From the NCBI GenBank assembly GCA_905182995.1, contig CAJJDP010000047.1, forward strand, positions 256,046-320,045: DNA of 64,000 nucleotides, given 5' to 3'. The notes beneath the pieces are model-generated. The model was not told the origin of the DNA. It was given only the letters and a program-made list of their open reading frames with translations, and searched no databases. This document shows, one piece after another, positions 23,151-35,333 of the stretch. Made by a program: the position numbers and the translations under genes. Each line of letters begins with the position of its first letter. Positions within the stretch are counted from its first letter, which is position 1. The DNA comes from Paramecium octaurelia. Taxonomy: Eukaryota; Ciliophora; Oligohymenophorea; Peniculida; Parameciidae.

Positions 23151-24878
23151 ATGAGACAAAAATCTCAAACCGTTCATGAGGATGGAGAAAGAAAGTTAAA
23201 AACTGTCGATTATGATTTGTGTAAATATAAGTGTCTGTTGACCAAGAAGAAATTTATTGGAAGGGGTCTGAGGTACTTGTATTTGTTTAAGAATTTAATT
23301 TGTATTGGAAAGGTATCCTGATATTTCAAGATATTTAAGTCACCTTATGTTTAGATACCAGAACGTCAATTTCGAATCAACTCTGAATTAAGAATTAAAT
23401 GGACATATACAAAAACTAAATTAAATTCAATAATATTTTAAGTAAGCGGCCAACAATATGAATACCATGGAACAAACGAATAGTTAAGGGAACTCAAATA
23501 GAAATTTGCATTATATGTTTTTCAAGTGTAGATTTAAGATGAATATTAAGCTGAATCTGTTTTAGGAAGAGGGTCATACGCAACAGTTCTCGAATTAACC
23601 AATCTATTTACTAAGAAACAATATGCTGCTAAATGTATTGATTAACAACGTATTAATGAAAAAAAGAATGGTTAGAAATAATTGCAATAAGAAATAGAAA
23701 CCATGAGAATTCTTTCCGAGTAGAAGCATGATAACATTTTATTGTTACATGAACTCTATATAGGAAATCAAAACTATTATTTAGTTATGGAAATGGCTAA
23801 AGGTGGTTCATTATTGTCTTTGATGAAAAAACGCTAAACTCTTTTCAGTAGGTCAGACATCAAACTAATAATGAAATAGCTACTTGAAGGGTTGCTTTTT
23901 ATTCATCATCATAACATTATGCATAGAGATTTAAAACCAGAAAATATATTATTTATGAATAAAGATTTAGAATCTTTAGTAATTGCAGATTTTGGACTTG
24001 CATAATCAGTAGATTCTCACCCCTATACATATCCAAAATGTGGAACACCAGGTTTTGTAGCTCCTGAAATTCTCGAACAAGATTCTGATTTAGCCAGATA
24101 CACTGTATCTTGCGATATATTTAGTGCAGGAGTTATTTTATATGTTTTGTACATATATTTGAATAATTTAAGATTGATAGGAGAACCTTTGTTTGAAAAA
24201 AAGGATAGGAAAGAGTAATTAGAATTGAATAGAAAATGTGAAATAAATCTCACCAAATTTTCATCTGATTAGTTGGATGATCTTGAAAAAGATATTTTAA
24301 TGAAGATGCTTTCAAAAAATCCAGATTTCAGATGGTCGGCGGATAATCTTTTGAAACACAAGTTTTTCGTATCTTAGGATTCGATTGAAAGTGAGGTAGA
24401 TTTCTATAAATTAAACAATATTTCAATGTATGAAATTTATAAAATATTAGTCTTAAGAAATAAGTAATGCCAACATTCTCAAAAAATCCCTTCATGTAAT
24501 TTGGCAAAATTATTAGTTTAGTCAGAGATCAAAATTAAACTCTTTCTTTAAGATAAAGAAATTGCACATTAGTAATGTAAACTAATTTAAGATTTGATAA
24601 ATCATCACAAGAATAATTAATTACTGAATAAGTATATGGAATGGGATCTTTTAATTAATAAAAAGATGAAATCAATTAAACTAACCCTTGAAAATTTAGA
24701 TATTCATAATTTATTTACTCTTTATATCATTTTAGTTTTTTATTTTTTCTTGATGGATGTTAATATTTTTCCTATTAAGAATCGGTATATGTTAAGGCAG
24801 ATTTAATAAATTCTAATTCTAAATGAGCTTCAACAACAAAGAAATCTTGATAAGCTATTCGGATCAATATAGAGATGA
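23151..24878 (+). CDS. CAMK-like Ser/Thr kinase with N-terminal PH-like domain
   Basis: Residues 1-140 look like a PH domain ([19 protein letters not shown]). The kinase domain follows with GRGSYATV (Gly loop), YAAKCI (Lys), [21 protein letters not shown] and [12 protein letters not shown], all catalytic residues intact. Introns 23313..23339 (27 nt) and 24149..24172 (24 nt) are needed; the second restores VLLIGEPLF. The C-terminal tail is helical. The frame stays open to TGA 24876..24878, which overlaps the start of CKS1 at 24823, so the true end is uncertain. A 34-nt intron at 24632..24665 would give an earlier stop at 24669, but the sequence it removes looks coding. Confidence 0.8.
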
Positions 24879-25129
24879 TTATTATAATTACATGATCGTT
24901 TATCTCGATCAAAAAATATCTTAAAAGATTCCAATAGATAAGAGAGGTATATATAAGTCTAAATTTTAAAGGGTTTTTGCTAAGAGAACCAGAATGGAGA
25001 GAATTAGGAATCAAATTATTCAAAGGGTGGTTGAATTATGATGTGCATTATCCAGACCCCTATATTCTATTTTTTAGGAAGAAAGTAGACCCAAGGATTT
25101 AGGAGAGGAAAAATTAATAAACACAATGA
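24823..25129 (+). CDS. CKS1: cyclin-dependent kinase regulatory subunit CKS1
   Basis: 93 residues with one 25-nt intron (24947..24971). [20 protein letters not shown], then LLREPEWRELGIKLFKGWLN and VHYPDPYILFFRK follow the Cks family from end to end. The family consensus runs YSDKY.DD.YEYRHV, then SE.EWR.LGVQQS.GWVHY and HEPEPHILLFRR. The anion-binding Arg/Trp positions are present and the length is normal for the family. CKS proteins bind CDK-cyclin complexes and help them read phosphorylated targets. It lies only a few bases after, or overlapping, the kinase gene on the same strand. Confidence 0.93.
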
Positions 25130-25151
25130 ATTCTATCATACAATAAATTAT

Positions 25152-25749
25152 TCAAATTTTCTTTATTGATTACTTTTATTGATCTTTATCTTTTAAATAC
25201 TAGTAAGCTTTCAAATATGTTAAATCATAGCATTCAACACATTTAGGTAATGGTGGTGTAAATTTTTGATCGTATTCTTGAAATAGTTAAAATCTTGATA
25301 ATACTTTCGCTATTTTTATCGTTAAGGTAATGGAGCAGAGTTGGATATCTCTATCTATTTTGATCGTTGTTATTTTTAATGGCATTATTTAGCAAATCAA
25401 TAAGAAATGTTTAATCATTTTAATTTAGCAATTTAAACTACTTTTCTTTTTTTAATCTTTCTATTGCAACTAGTTCTGGTTTATTATGAAACATTGTATT
25501 TTCATGTATAATTCTTATTAATTTGACTTAATTTGCAAATTAGGACTAATTTAGTAATAATTTATAATAAGCTCTTAAAGTATCGAATTGATTCCAAATA
25601 TGATGGATGTCATCTGAAAATTTATATTTATCAATTTATTGTCTAAGTTGATGAGAATGAAATGGTTATTTCTTTAAGGCAAGTCTGTAAATAAAAGTAA
25701 TTACTTTTTTTCTTTTATCATTATCTAAAAGCCATTCTTTGATTTTCAT
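25152..25749 (-). CDS. hypothetical protein with C-terminal CxxC
   Basis: 189 residues with one 28-nt intron (25277..25304). It starts MKIKEWLLDNDKRKKVITF and is helical and basic. After the splice it ends PPLPKCVECYDLTYLKAYQY and a Lys/Gln-rich tail. The short CVEC motif could be a metal or redox site, but there is only one pair. No family was recognised. It is convergent with CKS1 (22 bp between stops) and divergent from the B-box gene, whose ATG is only 15 bp away. Confidence 0.8.
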
Positions 25750-25764
25750 ATATAAATTTTATTA
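25750..25764. promoter_or_regulatory. 15-bp gap between divergent start codons
   Basis: The start codons of the CxxC protein (minus) and the B-box protein (plus) are separated by 15 AT-rich bases. As at 3159..3170, both promoters must overlap each other or the coding sequences. No motif was identified. Confidence 0.5.
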
Positions 25765-26707
25765 ATGAAAAAATTATTCAAATACTGTGATTAATGTTCA
25801 AAAAGACCAGGAACAGTTTACTGTTAGAATTGCTAAGCTAAATTTTGTTATACCTGTGATGAAGAAGTTCATAACTAGAATCAGAATCACAAGACAGAAA
25901 TATGCTCTTTAACATGTATAGATGTTTTATATTAAGAAATGAGACAATATAATTAATATTCATAGATATAGACAGGGGATTCCTAGATAATATATTAAAC
26001 TTAATAAAATTAAGTAGTAATTAACTCGTAGGAACACTAAGAATAGCAGCAAGAGTTATCAAAAATAGAATTAGAGATTAAATAATTTGAATAGGTTTTG
26101 AATTTGTAAGAAAACAAATGGAAAAAGTAATTTGAAATTTTAGAAAAAGAATATGGTGATAAGATTGCCATATTTGAAGAGAAAGTCTAAAAAAGTGAGA
26201 GTACTATAACAGAAATAAAATAATAATCTAAATAGGAGGATTAGATTAATGAAATGATGAAATAATTAAAAGATCAATTGGAAGGATAAAAGAAGTATAA
26301 ATACTATATATATTATTGATAGTTAATTAATTTAAAAAGTTGATCAATAGAAACAATAATTGAATGACAAAGAACAATTATTACAAAATTTGATAAAATA
26401 AGAAAAAGATTTATCTGCAGAAATAAATAAGAAAGAGATTTTGATAGGAAAATTCAAAGAGTTAATATAATAATAATAGAAAGAAAAAGAATTGATATTG
26501 AATGAAAACGCTAAAATAAAGAAGCAGTTGTTAGAAATCAAATAATTGTTTAAAGAGAAATTACCATAATTGGGATTGGATGAGAACTTCTTTAATTTTG
26601 ATGAAGATGAATAAGATGGAGAGGAAGAGGAAGTAGAGGAGGAACAAGAACCTCAAATATAATAAAATGTGGAGGACTCAACAGAAGAAGATGAAGGAGT
26701 ATAATGA
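25765..26707 (+). CDS. B-box zinc-finger, coiled-coil protein with acidic tail
   Basis: 304 residues with one 28-nt intron (26295..26322). Residues 8-46 form a B-box-type zinc finger: CDQC, YCQNC, FCYTCDEEVH, and NQNH about five residues on, which gives the Cys/His ligands in B-box order. A long coiled coil (residues about 85-255) and a strongly acidic tail (FDEDEQDGEEEEVEEEQE) follow. B-box/coiled-coil proteins without a RING are usually scaffolds, often on microtubules or cilia in protists. That role is inferred from architecture. Confidence 0.85.
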
Positions 26708-26741
26708 GTAAAAATCTAATAAGTTTAACTATATGAGTCAT

Positions 26742-27871
26742 TCATTGTTATTTTTGATTCTAAGCATTCAATTAAAGATATTATTCTATTTCTTCTGCCT
26801 CTAACCATCTTTTTTTAATTCCATCCTTCCACTCCCCATACTTCTTTTCTCCATTAGACATATAATAAACACCAATTCCTTATTATTTGCCTTAATAAAA
26901 TTAATATAAAAATACCATTAACCCAAATTCCTTCATACTTTCTTCCGTCTCCCCATTCAAACGAACCTCTACCATGTTTCTTATCTTCAAAATATTCCTA
27001 AAAGATAAGTAGAAATGGATACTCCTATATATTTTCTGCCATCTGGCCAAGTTACTTATCCATGACCATGCATTTTATTTCTTCTCCATTATCCTGTGTA
27101 AACTCTTTAATCTGGCCATTAATACGTTCCTTATCCGTCAATTTCATTATCAACAAAAGTGCCTTCATATCTAGAACCATCAGCAAATAGTAGAATCCCC
27201 TTACCATTTTTCTTACCTGTTCTATATTCTCCCTCATATTTTGCTCCATCAGGCCAAACTTCAATTCCTATACCATCTTATCTATCATCAACCCACTAAT
27301 TAATTGAATTATTTTATACATCTCCCTCATATCTAGCCCCATTAATATGAACATATACTCCTTTGCCATTTGCTTTATCATTTTACCATTCTCCTTCATA
27401 TACATCTCCATCTGCATGAATCAATTTACCCCAACCACAACTTTTATCATCCTTCCACTATCCTTCGTAACATGAACCATCTGGCCACTATTATTTGCCA
27501 TTTCCATCCCTCTTTCCTAACAACCATTCTCCCTCATAGATGGCTCCTTTATCCAATTAGATTGGATCAAACTTTTGTCTTTCAGTGCAATTTAGATAAG
27601 TTATGCTTACCTCTTTGACAGATTAGGGTTCCAAATTTTTTTTCATAGACATGCTTTCATTATCAACTTAAAACTTTTCTCTTTCCTTATTATTTTGTCT
27701 TGGAGTTTCCTAAACCTATTATTATTATTAATGAACAGATGACACACTGTTTTCTTTGTCATCATAGTCATTTTGGTCAGGATCATCTAAATCAACCTCA
27801 TTCTTTTTAGTGTCCTTGGATACTATCTCACCAGCTTTATTGGCGCAGCAATTAACCTAGCAACTTCCCAT
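26742..27871 (-). CDS. MORN-repeat protein
   Basis: 359 residues; introns 26998..27022 and 26891..26915 (25 nt each). After a Ser/Gln/Asp-rich head (with MGSC, a possible lipidation start) come about ten MORN repeats, for example [39 protein letters not shown] and [20 protein letters not shown]. They continue to [17 protein letters not shown] near the C-terminus. MORN repeats bind membranes and organise cortical structures; the MGSC start fits membrane attachment. The gene is convergent with the B-box gene (34 bp between stops). Confidence 0.92.
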
Positions 27872-28043
27872 ATTCAGTTAATTATTTATATATATGATGT
27901 ATTATATTCAAAGTTATGCATCTTATTATCTAGAGATCTGCATAGCTAAACCCGTTATAAAACATTTATAGTATATTTTACTTATTGGTTCATTTACTAA
28001 TCATTTATACATTATTATTAATAGTCGATATGTGACTTCTTAT

Positions 28044-28613
28044 ATGTCAGAACAAAAACATTATCAGGCCAAAGTCTAAAGATATTCTGTACCTAACAAA
28101 GATGATGGGAATAAAAATGTTTAATTGAAATTAAATCTACCTTACGTTTATATTTATATTACAACTATTAAATTTTCATTCTTATTCTAATTGATTATTA
28201 TATCTTTTTCCTTCATTATGCTTCCAAATTTTATATGTTGTTCCTATTTTTAATTTTTTATCTTCTCTGTTACCTGTCAAACTTATTGGTTATAATTCGT
28301 ATTGGAATCAATTATTAATTTATCAAATTACATTTAGTCTTAAAAAGAAAAATGTCTTTTTAAGATTACTTGTTTAAAATCCAGTTTAACTTATCCTTAA
28401 ATAGTGGTTTTAAATTATTGTTTCAGTAGTACTTTTTGTTTTTGTTTTGATTAAATTTAACCTTAGAAAGAAGCTGAAAACTAACAAGAAATCCTTATGA
28501 ATTATTCTTTTATGCTAACTTTCTCAAGTTAACATTCAGATTAGATTTATAAGTAACATTCACTGAATTTTGTCTATTCATTAAAATAGATAAAAGTATT
28601 TGTTATTAAATGA
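28044..28613 (+). CDS. membrane protein, two predicted helices
   Basis: 189 residues, no intron. A short polar N-terminus (MSEQKHYQAKVQRYSV) is followed by two hydrophobic segments (about residues 34-58 and 60-82) with several Cys, then a mixed region with further Cys and a polar tail. There is no signal-peptide cleavage pattern and no known motif. The composition suggests a small integral membrane protein. Alternatively it could be a chance frame, since hydrophobic codons are AT-rich, but 190 codons without TGA makes that unlikely. Confidence 0.6.
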
Positions 28614-28801
28614 TAGCCAAATCTTTATTGAAATCATTTGATGTGACTCTAAATATTTATATACAATTTTAATGGATAAAAGTTTCTAGAAGTATCGTCA
28701 TTTTTAGGAATAGACAACTTAGACCAATTAAACATTAATTAACACTTTTGAAATAAAAAATTATCTCAAATTTAATGTTAAGATAATAAATTTTATTTTA
28801 A

Positions 28802-29675
28802 TCATTTTATAACATAAACATAAGTCTTATTTACTTTTTCCATATCTTTTTCTAATTGATCTAGTTCCCTCTCATATTATTCTTATCTTCTTCTTAAACT
28901 AATAACATCAAATTTCCTTTAATGAGAGTGTTTCTAGTATTCGAAATTTATCAAATCGTATTTCTATTTAAGTCCTTATCTAATTTATTGCAATTCTGAT
29001 TCTGATAATAGTTTTCTTTAATAATGATTCAAGTTACAAATGGGTATTCTAATTGGCATAATCTTCTTATTATTGCATAAATGATTAGTATATTCTCTAT
29101 TTGATTTTGCTCAAATATGGAGGGACTTTTCCGTATGTTCCTTTTTTTAACCAATCTGTTTATTTTTAAGGTTGCCTTGGTGCTATAAATTAACTGATAA
29201 AGAACTTGTCAGGATTGTATAAATTTTATTAGTTTCGATATAGTTCTGTTATTTATGTTCATACATTAGTGGTCGTTCTGCTGATTTAGGTACTTATGGT
29301 TTTACTTTTTGTCTATGGGAATGGTTAATATCTAATAATAATGATCCTTTTTGAATCCAGTCTTCTAATTTATTTGTGCCCATTATTTTATGTTTGATAG
29401 GAGAAAGTTATTCTATGAATAAAAGAATATTAAAACATGTTTTAGTTTTGCCAATAATACCATTTTCTATGTCATAACGACCTTTTTAAACATAGTAGGA
29501 CCCACTAATATTTTTAATCTCATTTAATAGACTTTGATACATCGATTACATTAGAATGGTTATCAAAAGAGCTGTAAGAAGGAGGGATAATGGCTGGAAA
29601 AGGATATTTGTATAGAATGGAGTGTTTAGTTGGAATACTGTATTTAGGAAGAATATTGTAAATACTCTCTTCCAT
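28802..29675 (-). CDS. enkurin-domain protein
   Basis: 265 residues; three introns (29519..29549, 29183..29205, 29016..29037; 31, 23 and 22 nt) and an exact frame throughout. It starts MEESIYNILPKYSIPTKH, as enkurin does (SIYNLIP), and contains DWLKKGTYGKVPPYLSKIKQ and then LKLLSESELQQIRQGLKQKY. The end, RELDQLEKDMEKVNK, is the C-terminal enkurin domain that ends in a coiled coil. Enkurin sits in the inner junction of ciliary doublet microtubules and binds calmodulin. One intron starts GTT and one ends GAG, so those boundaries are less certain. An EF-hand gene lies just upstream on the same strand. Confidence 0.85.
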
Positions 29676-29714
29676 TATATAAATTAAATTATTGTTTATT
29701 ATATTATATGGTAT

Positions 29715-31299
29715 TCATTTCCATGCATATCTTATAAACTTCTCAAAAGCTTAGTCATTGTCAATAAGTGCACTAATATCTGTTAAATATTCTATGAAAT
29801 GCTATTGATTAACAACTTAAATATCTTTCCATATGTCATGAAAATCCTTGTTGGCATCAGCTACTGTCTTAATATTTGTGTTTACATCATGACTCTTTGA
29901 TGAATCATAATATTCTTGATTTAAATAGATACTTACATTTAAGTAATTAAGAGCTGATTTAAGATTCGCCGTTTGAAATTCTATTCCAAAGTTAATTTGC
30001 CAAATCCAATCTATATTAAGAAAGTGGTTCTTTTAAGGATAATATATATATAATTACTTCTTACAAAAGCAATGAATTCAACAAAGGAAACCTCATCATC
30101 ACAATTTTTATCAAAATATCTAAACAAATTATCATACTCTGTTTTGGTTAATAACAGTCCAGATTCTTTCATAGCCCATTGAAATTCTTATCTATTCAAT
30201 GTTCCATTCTTATTTTTATCAGAATTCGTAAAAATAGTTGCCATTCTTATGACAGAATGCTATCCTTTTTTTATTAGATCATTTCTAATTCTATTCAAAG
30301 TATCTTAAGGAGGAGCCCTGGCAATCTAAAATACAGGATTGACATTTGCATTATTTCCTGATCCCATTAATGCTATCAATCCACAGATTTCATCATAGCA
30401 TAATCTTCCACTCTTATCAGCGTCGTATTTATTAAATAATGCTTAAATCTCTTTTTCGCTGAAAACACAACCAAACTTTTATAATGCTTATGCAAACTAA
30501 TATATATCTATTGTCCCTTTGTTTTCCAAATCAAAGTACATAAAGGCTTTTTTGGCTGTCTTTCCTTCATCATCTTTGGTGACTGTCTTTTGTCTGATTT
30601 TTTCAAATAAAATAATTTCCAATTGAGCTAATCTCTCTGGAGATACATAATCAGCACCAGATGTCACTCCCCAAGTGGATGTTAATAACTATCAAATATT
30701 ATTCATTTATAGATACATCTGTGAAGTACTCTTCCTTCTCACTTGGAAGAGTAGCATTACAATCAGCATAATAATTTAAGAATTCCTCTTCATTTATACT
30801 TTGACCATCTTTACTACGTTTTGAAATTGCATTCACAAATTCCTTTGTGATTTATTCAGATGTCTTCTATCTTGTTCTTACTCTAGGATGATTTTTAGCC
30901 TGATAAAGTCTATAAAGACTTTCTAATTATAATCTTCCCTATCTGGATTAATCCAAAAATGAAAAAGTGCTTCTAACAACGTTTATTCTCTTCTCGCTCA
31001 TATTTTCTCTAATTAAATTCACAAACTCTGCATATGCAATATTTCCATCTTTATTTTAGTCATATTTATCATACACTGCTCTCAATTCTTAAGTTGTTAG
31101 AAATACACCTATCTTAGATAAGAACTTTTGAAACTCATCCTTATCCAAATACCCTTTATTTACAACATAAAATACCAGAGTTATCTCTATCAAATTCTGC
31201 CATTAGTTAATACACTCCTTCCAAGTCATCTATTTTGCGAGCATGTAATTATCCTCTAATCTTATTCTATATTAAATCCAATTTGTTTCTCCAATCCAT
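29715..31299 (-). CDS. multi-EF-hand calcium-binding protein
   Basis: 499 residues after removing three introns (31154..31175, 30689..30716, 30030..30064; 22, 28 and 35 nt). At least five EF-hand loops are visible: DRDNSGYLDKDE, DQNKDGNIAYAE, DADKSGRLCYDE, DKNKNGTLNRQE and DKNCDDEVSFVE, plus a degenerate one near SKDGQSINEEEF. The order and spacing recall calcyphosin- or ciliary EF-hand-type proteins. No catalytic domain. It ends 39 bp before the enkurin start on the same strand, so both may act in calcium control of cilia; this last point is inference. Confidence 0.92.
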
Positions 31300-32460
31300 C
31301 AGTTATTTTTTTTATATTATATATATATTTATACAATAATAATTATTATCTGAGTGGTTTTATAAAAATTATCACACTAATCCTATTCTAGAAACTTACA
31401 AAAGATTTAGGCTATAGTATCTTGAAAGAATTACAACTTGATATGTGTTTTTCATGAGACTTACATTGAGGAGGAAGTCTATTATTTATTTGATAATAAA
31501 TTTTTTAATTTTAACATAAAATACCTTTTTTACAAGAAATAATGTCCAAAATAAGTCATAGTTCAAATTATAATTTATTCATTGTATATAGAAATATTAT
31601 TAAAAAGTTTTGTAATGAAATTTTGAATGTATTTCAAATAAGGGACAATGGACTTAAAATTACAATTATATATTTAATTTATCAATGAAATCTATAAATT
31701 AACAAGAACAAGAAAAATTGTAGAAAAATAAACCAAGATGAAAAAATTAGGTGTTATTTTTTTTATTTATTTTAAAAAAAATAATTTTTATTCTAGAAAT
31801 AGAAATATCTTAAAAAAAGAGCTTAAGATAAAATTTTTCTTAATTTCCAATAATGATGATAAAAGAGGACTTTTCTGGTAAGTATTTGATTTAAAAACCT
31901 AAGTAACATTTATTTTCTTCAGTTAATAACACTTAGAACTAATAAAATATTTACTATTTACATATATTTATAACAATAATAATTTCTTCTCAAATAATAA
32001 TAAATAGATAAACCCATAAATTTATTAAAACTAGAAGTTTTCTAATTTTAGAAAATTTCCAATCAATTTTCAAACCTCTAAGTTAAATTATAATTCTCAT
32101 TAAGTATTTTCTTAAAAAGTTGCATAATAAAGCGAATGTTGTTTAATTAGCAATTTATATACGAATAATAAAGTTTTATATATTAAAAATTTCTTCACAA
32201 ATCAAGGGTAAATTTATTAAAAGAGAAGAATAATTTTTTATAATTGTAATAATTTTGAATATTTACTATAAGTATGGAATTTTCATCTCATTATCAAATA
32301 AATATCCAATTTGGAAACTCTTCAAGGATTAGGATATTATGTCCTATTTAAATTTGAAATTAGCTAAAATCATCTTATTTAAATAGCTTAATCCTTGAGT
32401 TAATTCACAAAGCAAAATATCATATATGATTTATTTTATATTAATTATTTATTAAATCTC
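31300..32460. other. large intergenic stretch
   Basis: 1.16 kb between the divergent EF-hand and histidine kinase genes. Only short ciliate-code frames were seen (for example 48 codons from about 31542). A 10-bp inverted repeat, TCAAGGATTA and TAATCCTTGA, flanks about 55 bp near 32322-32397. No confident gene or RNA. Confidence 0.45.
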
Positions 32461-34987
32461 ATGAAATTATTTAAACAATGTTTTCAAGAATTCTTTCTTC
32501 AGGTTTAAATACAAGAACTCTACAAATATGAGGAATCTTTAAATAATTTAACTCTTTAATTTCTATCTGAAGAATTAGAATAGTCTTATTAAAATAGACA
32601 AATGGCTAAAGTAATTGTGTAATTCAGGATATCTACTTTATTATAGATATTGATAAACATCGGATTTATCATAAACTCGGCCGTTGTGTATAATTCGACA
32701 GATATTGTGAAATATAGAATAATTTTTATAGGATGGATGTTCATATGCTTATATTTATAGAAATTTTCAAGGAAATATTGGAATATCACCACAAATATAC
32801 TTATTTTTATCAATAGTGTGATCAGCGTGTTGTTGTTTGCTTTTTTTACGAAATTTGTGAATACTGCTTAAACAAAAATAGAGGATGTTATGAGCCTTTC
32901 TTTAATATCAGGCTTGCAATAAGGATTATTTGCAATGAGTTTTTTTTTAATTTAGTCAAACTACATTATGCAGAGTTTAACAATGATAAGTTTCTTCCTG
33001 ATTTTAATGGGGATTTTTACTTAATTTTTAAATTATCGATTATGGACATAATATCTCCTTCTTATTTTTACGTGTTATTTATTAAGATAGAATGAGAAAA
33101 CAAATAGATTGAATTTTTTGTTAATACATAAGTCTCATAAGAATCTAGAAGCATGCAAAAAACTGTATGATGAAACCGTCCCAACTTCAATTATAATTTT
33201 GGAAGAGAATTTATACTAAGAAGGAGTTAATAAAATTGAATAATTAAATTCAGTAGATTCACATAAAGAAAAATTATATACATAGGAAAGCAAATTTATG
33301 AATGTGAGTTACTTCAATAAGAGCGCGTCTATTCATTTTGAAACAGCACAAGAGAACATTTTAACTGAAAGATTAGCTGAAATAGAAATTTTAAATTCAG
33401 AAGATTCTATTTTACAAAGCGAAAAGAACAAGCTTTTGGATAAAATTTCAGGTTTGCAATCTGCTTTTCAAACTGAGATGCGGTTTAATACAATTAATTC
33501 TTTTGATTATTAAATAATGCCAACATGTAAAAAAATGCAGTGCCAAAGATTAGTATAAAAGAAAATTATTTAGGAGGTTAAATCATCTAAAGTTCATTAC
33601 TATGATGCCTAAGCCCAAGGGTGTTTATGGGATGGAAAATAATGTATTATGCTAATTTTAAATGATACTACTGATCGAGTCTTAAGGATAAAGCACCTAC
33701 AAGAATTGGACAATTATAAAGATAACTTATTAGCTGCTGTTTCTCATGATCTCAAAACTCCTCTCAACGGCCTCAATATTCTCACTCATTTAATTAAATC
33801 AATGATGGAAAATAAACAACTTTTGGTTAGAAATGATATTTAGGGTATTATTATAATTAATTAATATTTTAGAAATTGTCATTTAAATAGATCATATGAT
33901 TTCAAATTAATAAATCTTATTAACAATGATCAATGATTTAATTGATTATTCATAATTAAAAAAATAAGGATTAAGATTAAATTATACCTAATTTGATCTT
34001 TCAGCATGTATATAATAAATTAAGAACATGTTCAAAAGATAAATGGATCTAAAACATTTATAATTCAACGTTTTGGGACTAAGTGAAAAGATCATCATGT
34101 ATTCAGATCAAGTTAGGTTATAACAAATCTTATTTAATTTGATATCTAATGCAATTAAATTTACTTCTAATGGACAAATTACTTTGAAAATAAACAAAGT
34201 AAATAGTTTTAATCAACAGTTAATTTATTTCTCTGTATAAGATACTGGAATAGGAATACCTACACAGATTCAGACTAAGTTATTCAAAGCCTACTCAACT
34301 TTTAATTTAGGAAATTAAAACTCATAAGGAGTAGGATTGGGATTGGTAATATCCAGAAATCTAGTCGGCTTATTAGGTCCAAGAGAATTTATAGAGATGA
34401 GTTCAGTGGAAAACTAAGGATCAAATTTCAGTTTCTCGATATATATGAACGCCAAACAGAAAGAATGCAACTTCACTAACACTATATAAACGGATAATGG
34501 AATTCCTGAAAGTGATCCTGCTCCAGATCATCCAACTCCATTTCCTTTAATCAAAAGACAAAAAAAAAAATATCCAACAGCAATCAACGCATCAACAAAT
34601 TTATATTAAAAAGTTAAAATTCTTATAGTAGATGACACAACTTTTAATATATACGCTTTAAGAGAATTATTAAAGAGGTTTATTCAATGCGATATTCACG
34701 AAGCTTTTAATGGTAAGGAAGCATTAAAGAAAGTCTAGGACACAAGGTTTGATATTATATTTATGGATATCGAAATGCCTGAATTAAATGGATTCGAAGC
34801 TACAAAATTGATTAGGCAGTTCGAATAAAGTAACTAATTTGTAAGGTCAAAGATTTGCATGTTGTCGGGTTTCTAGGGAGAAAGTGATCTTAAAAGGTCT
34901 TTAGAAATTGGGGCAGATTTACATTTACCCAAACCTATAGAAATTTCAATTCTAAAAGAAATTTTGGAAGAACTTAAATTTATATGA
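32461..34987 (+). CDS. hybrid sensor histidine kinase
   Basis: 832 residues with one 28-nt intron (33845..33872). The N-terminal ~220 residues hold about six hydrophobic helices (a membrane sensor), followed by a helical linker. The HisKA domain has AVSHDLKTPLNGL with phospho-acceptor His429. The ATPase domain has NLISNAIKFT (N box), DTGIGI and GVGLGLVIS. A C-terminal receiver domain has VDD, FMDIEMPELNG with phospho-acceptor Asp760, and the Lys of LPKPIE. All catalytic residues are present. Such hybrids autophosphorylate on His and pass phosphate to their own Asp, then usually to an HPt protein; no HPt or separate regulator is in the window. Signal unknown. Confidence 0.93.
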
Positions 34988-35333
34988 AATTGATCTTTTT
35001 GATTTATGTTATTACTTGTATATTTGAATTCGTTTAATAATATTATTTGAAGAAATTATGATATACTAAATTACTTAATATAAACATAAATATTATATTT
35101 AATATGCAGAGAAAATTATGGAGCAAAGTGAATGAAATAGTATCAAAAAACAAAAATGTTGAATGAATTGAATGAACATACATGTTTTAGGTAAGTAAAA
35201 AAAAATGGTGCGACTATTTGTGAAATTATTCAAACTTTGGTTGCTTTGTTATACTAGAAATTTGATCAATCTGGATGATTATTGTGAAAATTATAGAATA
35301 AATCAAGAGTTTAATTTCAAAATTATAATTAAT
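34988..35333. other. intergenic between convergent genes
   Basis: 346 bp between the stop of the histidine kinase and the stop of the giant coiled-coil gene. It is AT-rich, with no coherent frame beyond short runs. It probably holds both 3' UTRs. Confidence 0.5.

Noticed and set aside
27370-27618. 82-codon plus-strand ORF
   Set aside because: It is antisense to MORN repeats.
32322-32397. 10-bp inverted repeat TCAAGGATTA and TAATCCTTGA
   Set aside because: Too short and too widely spaced in AT-rich DNA to call a structure or element.
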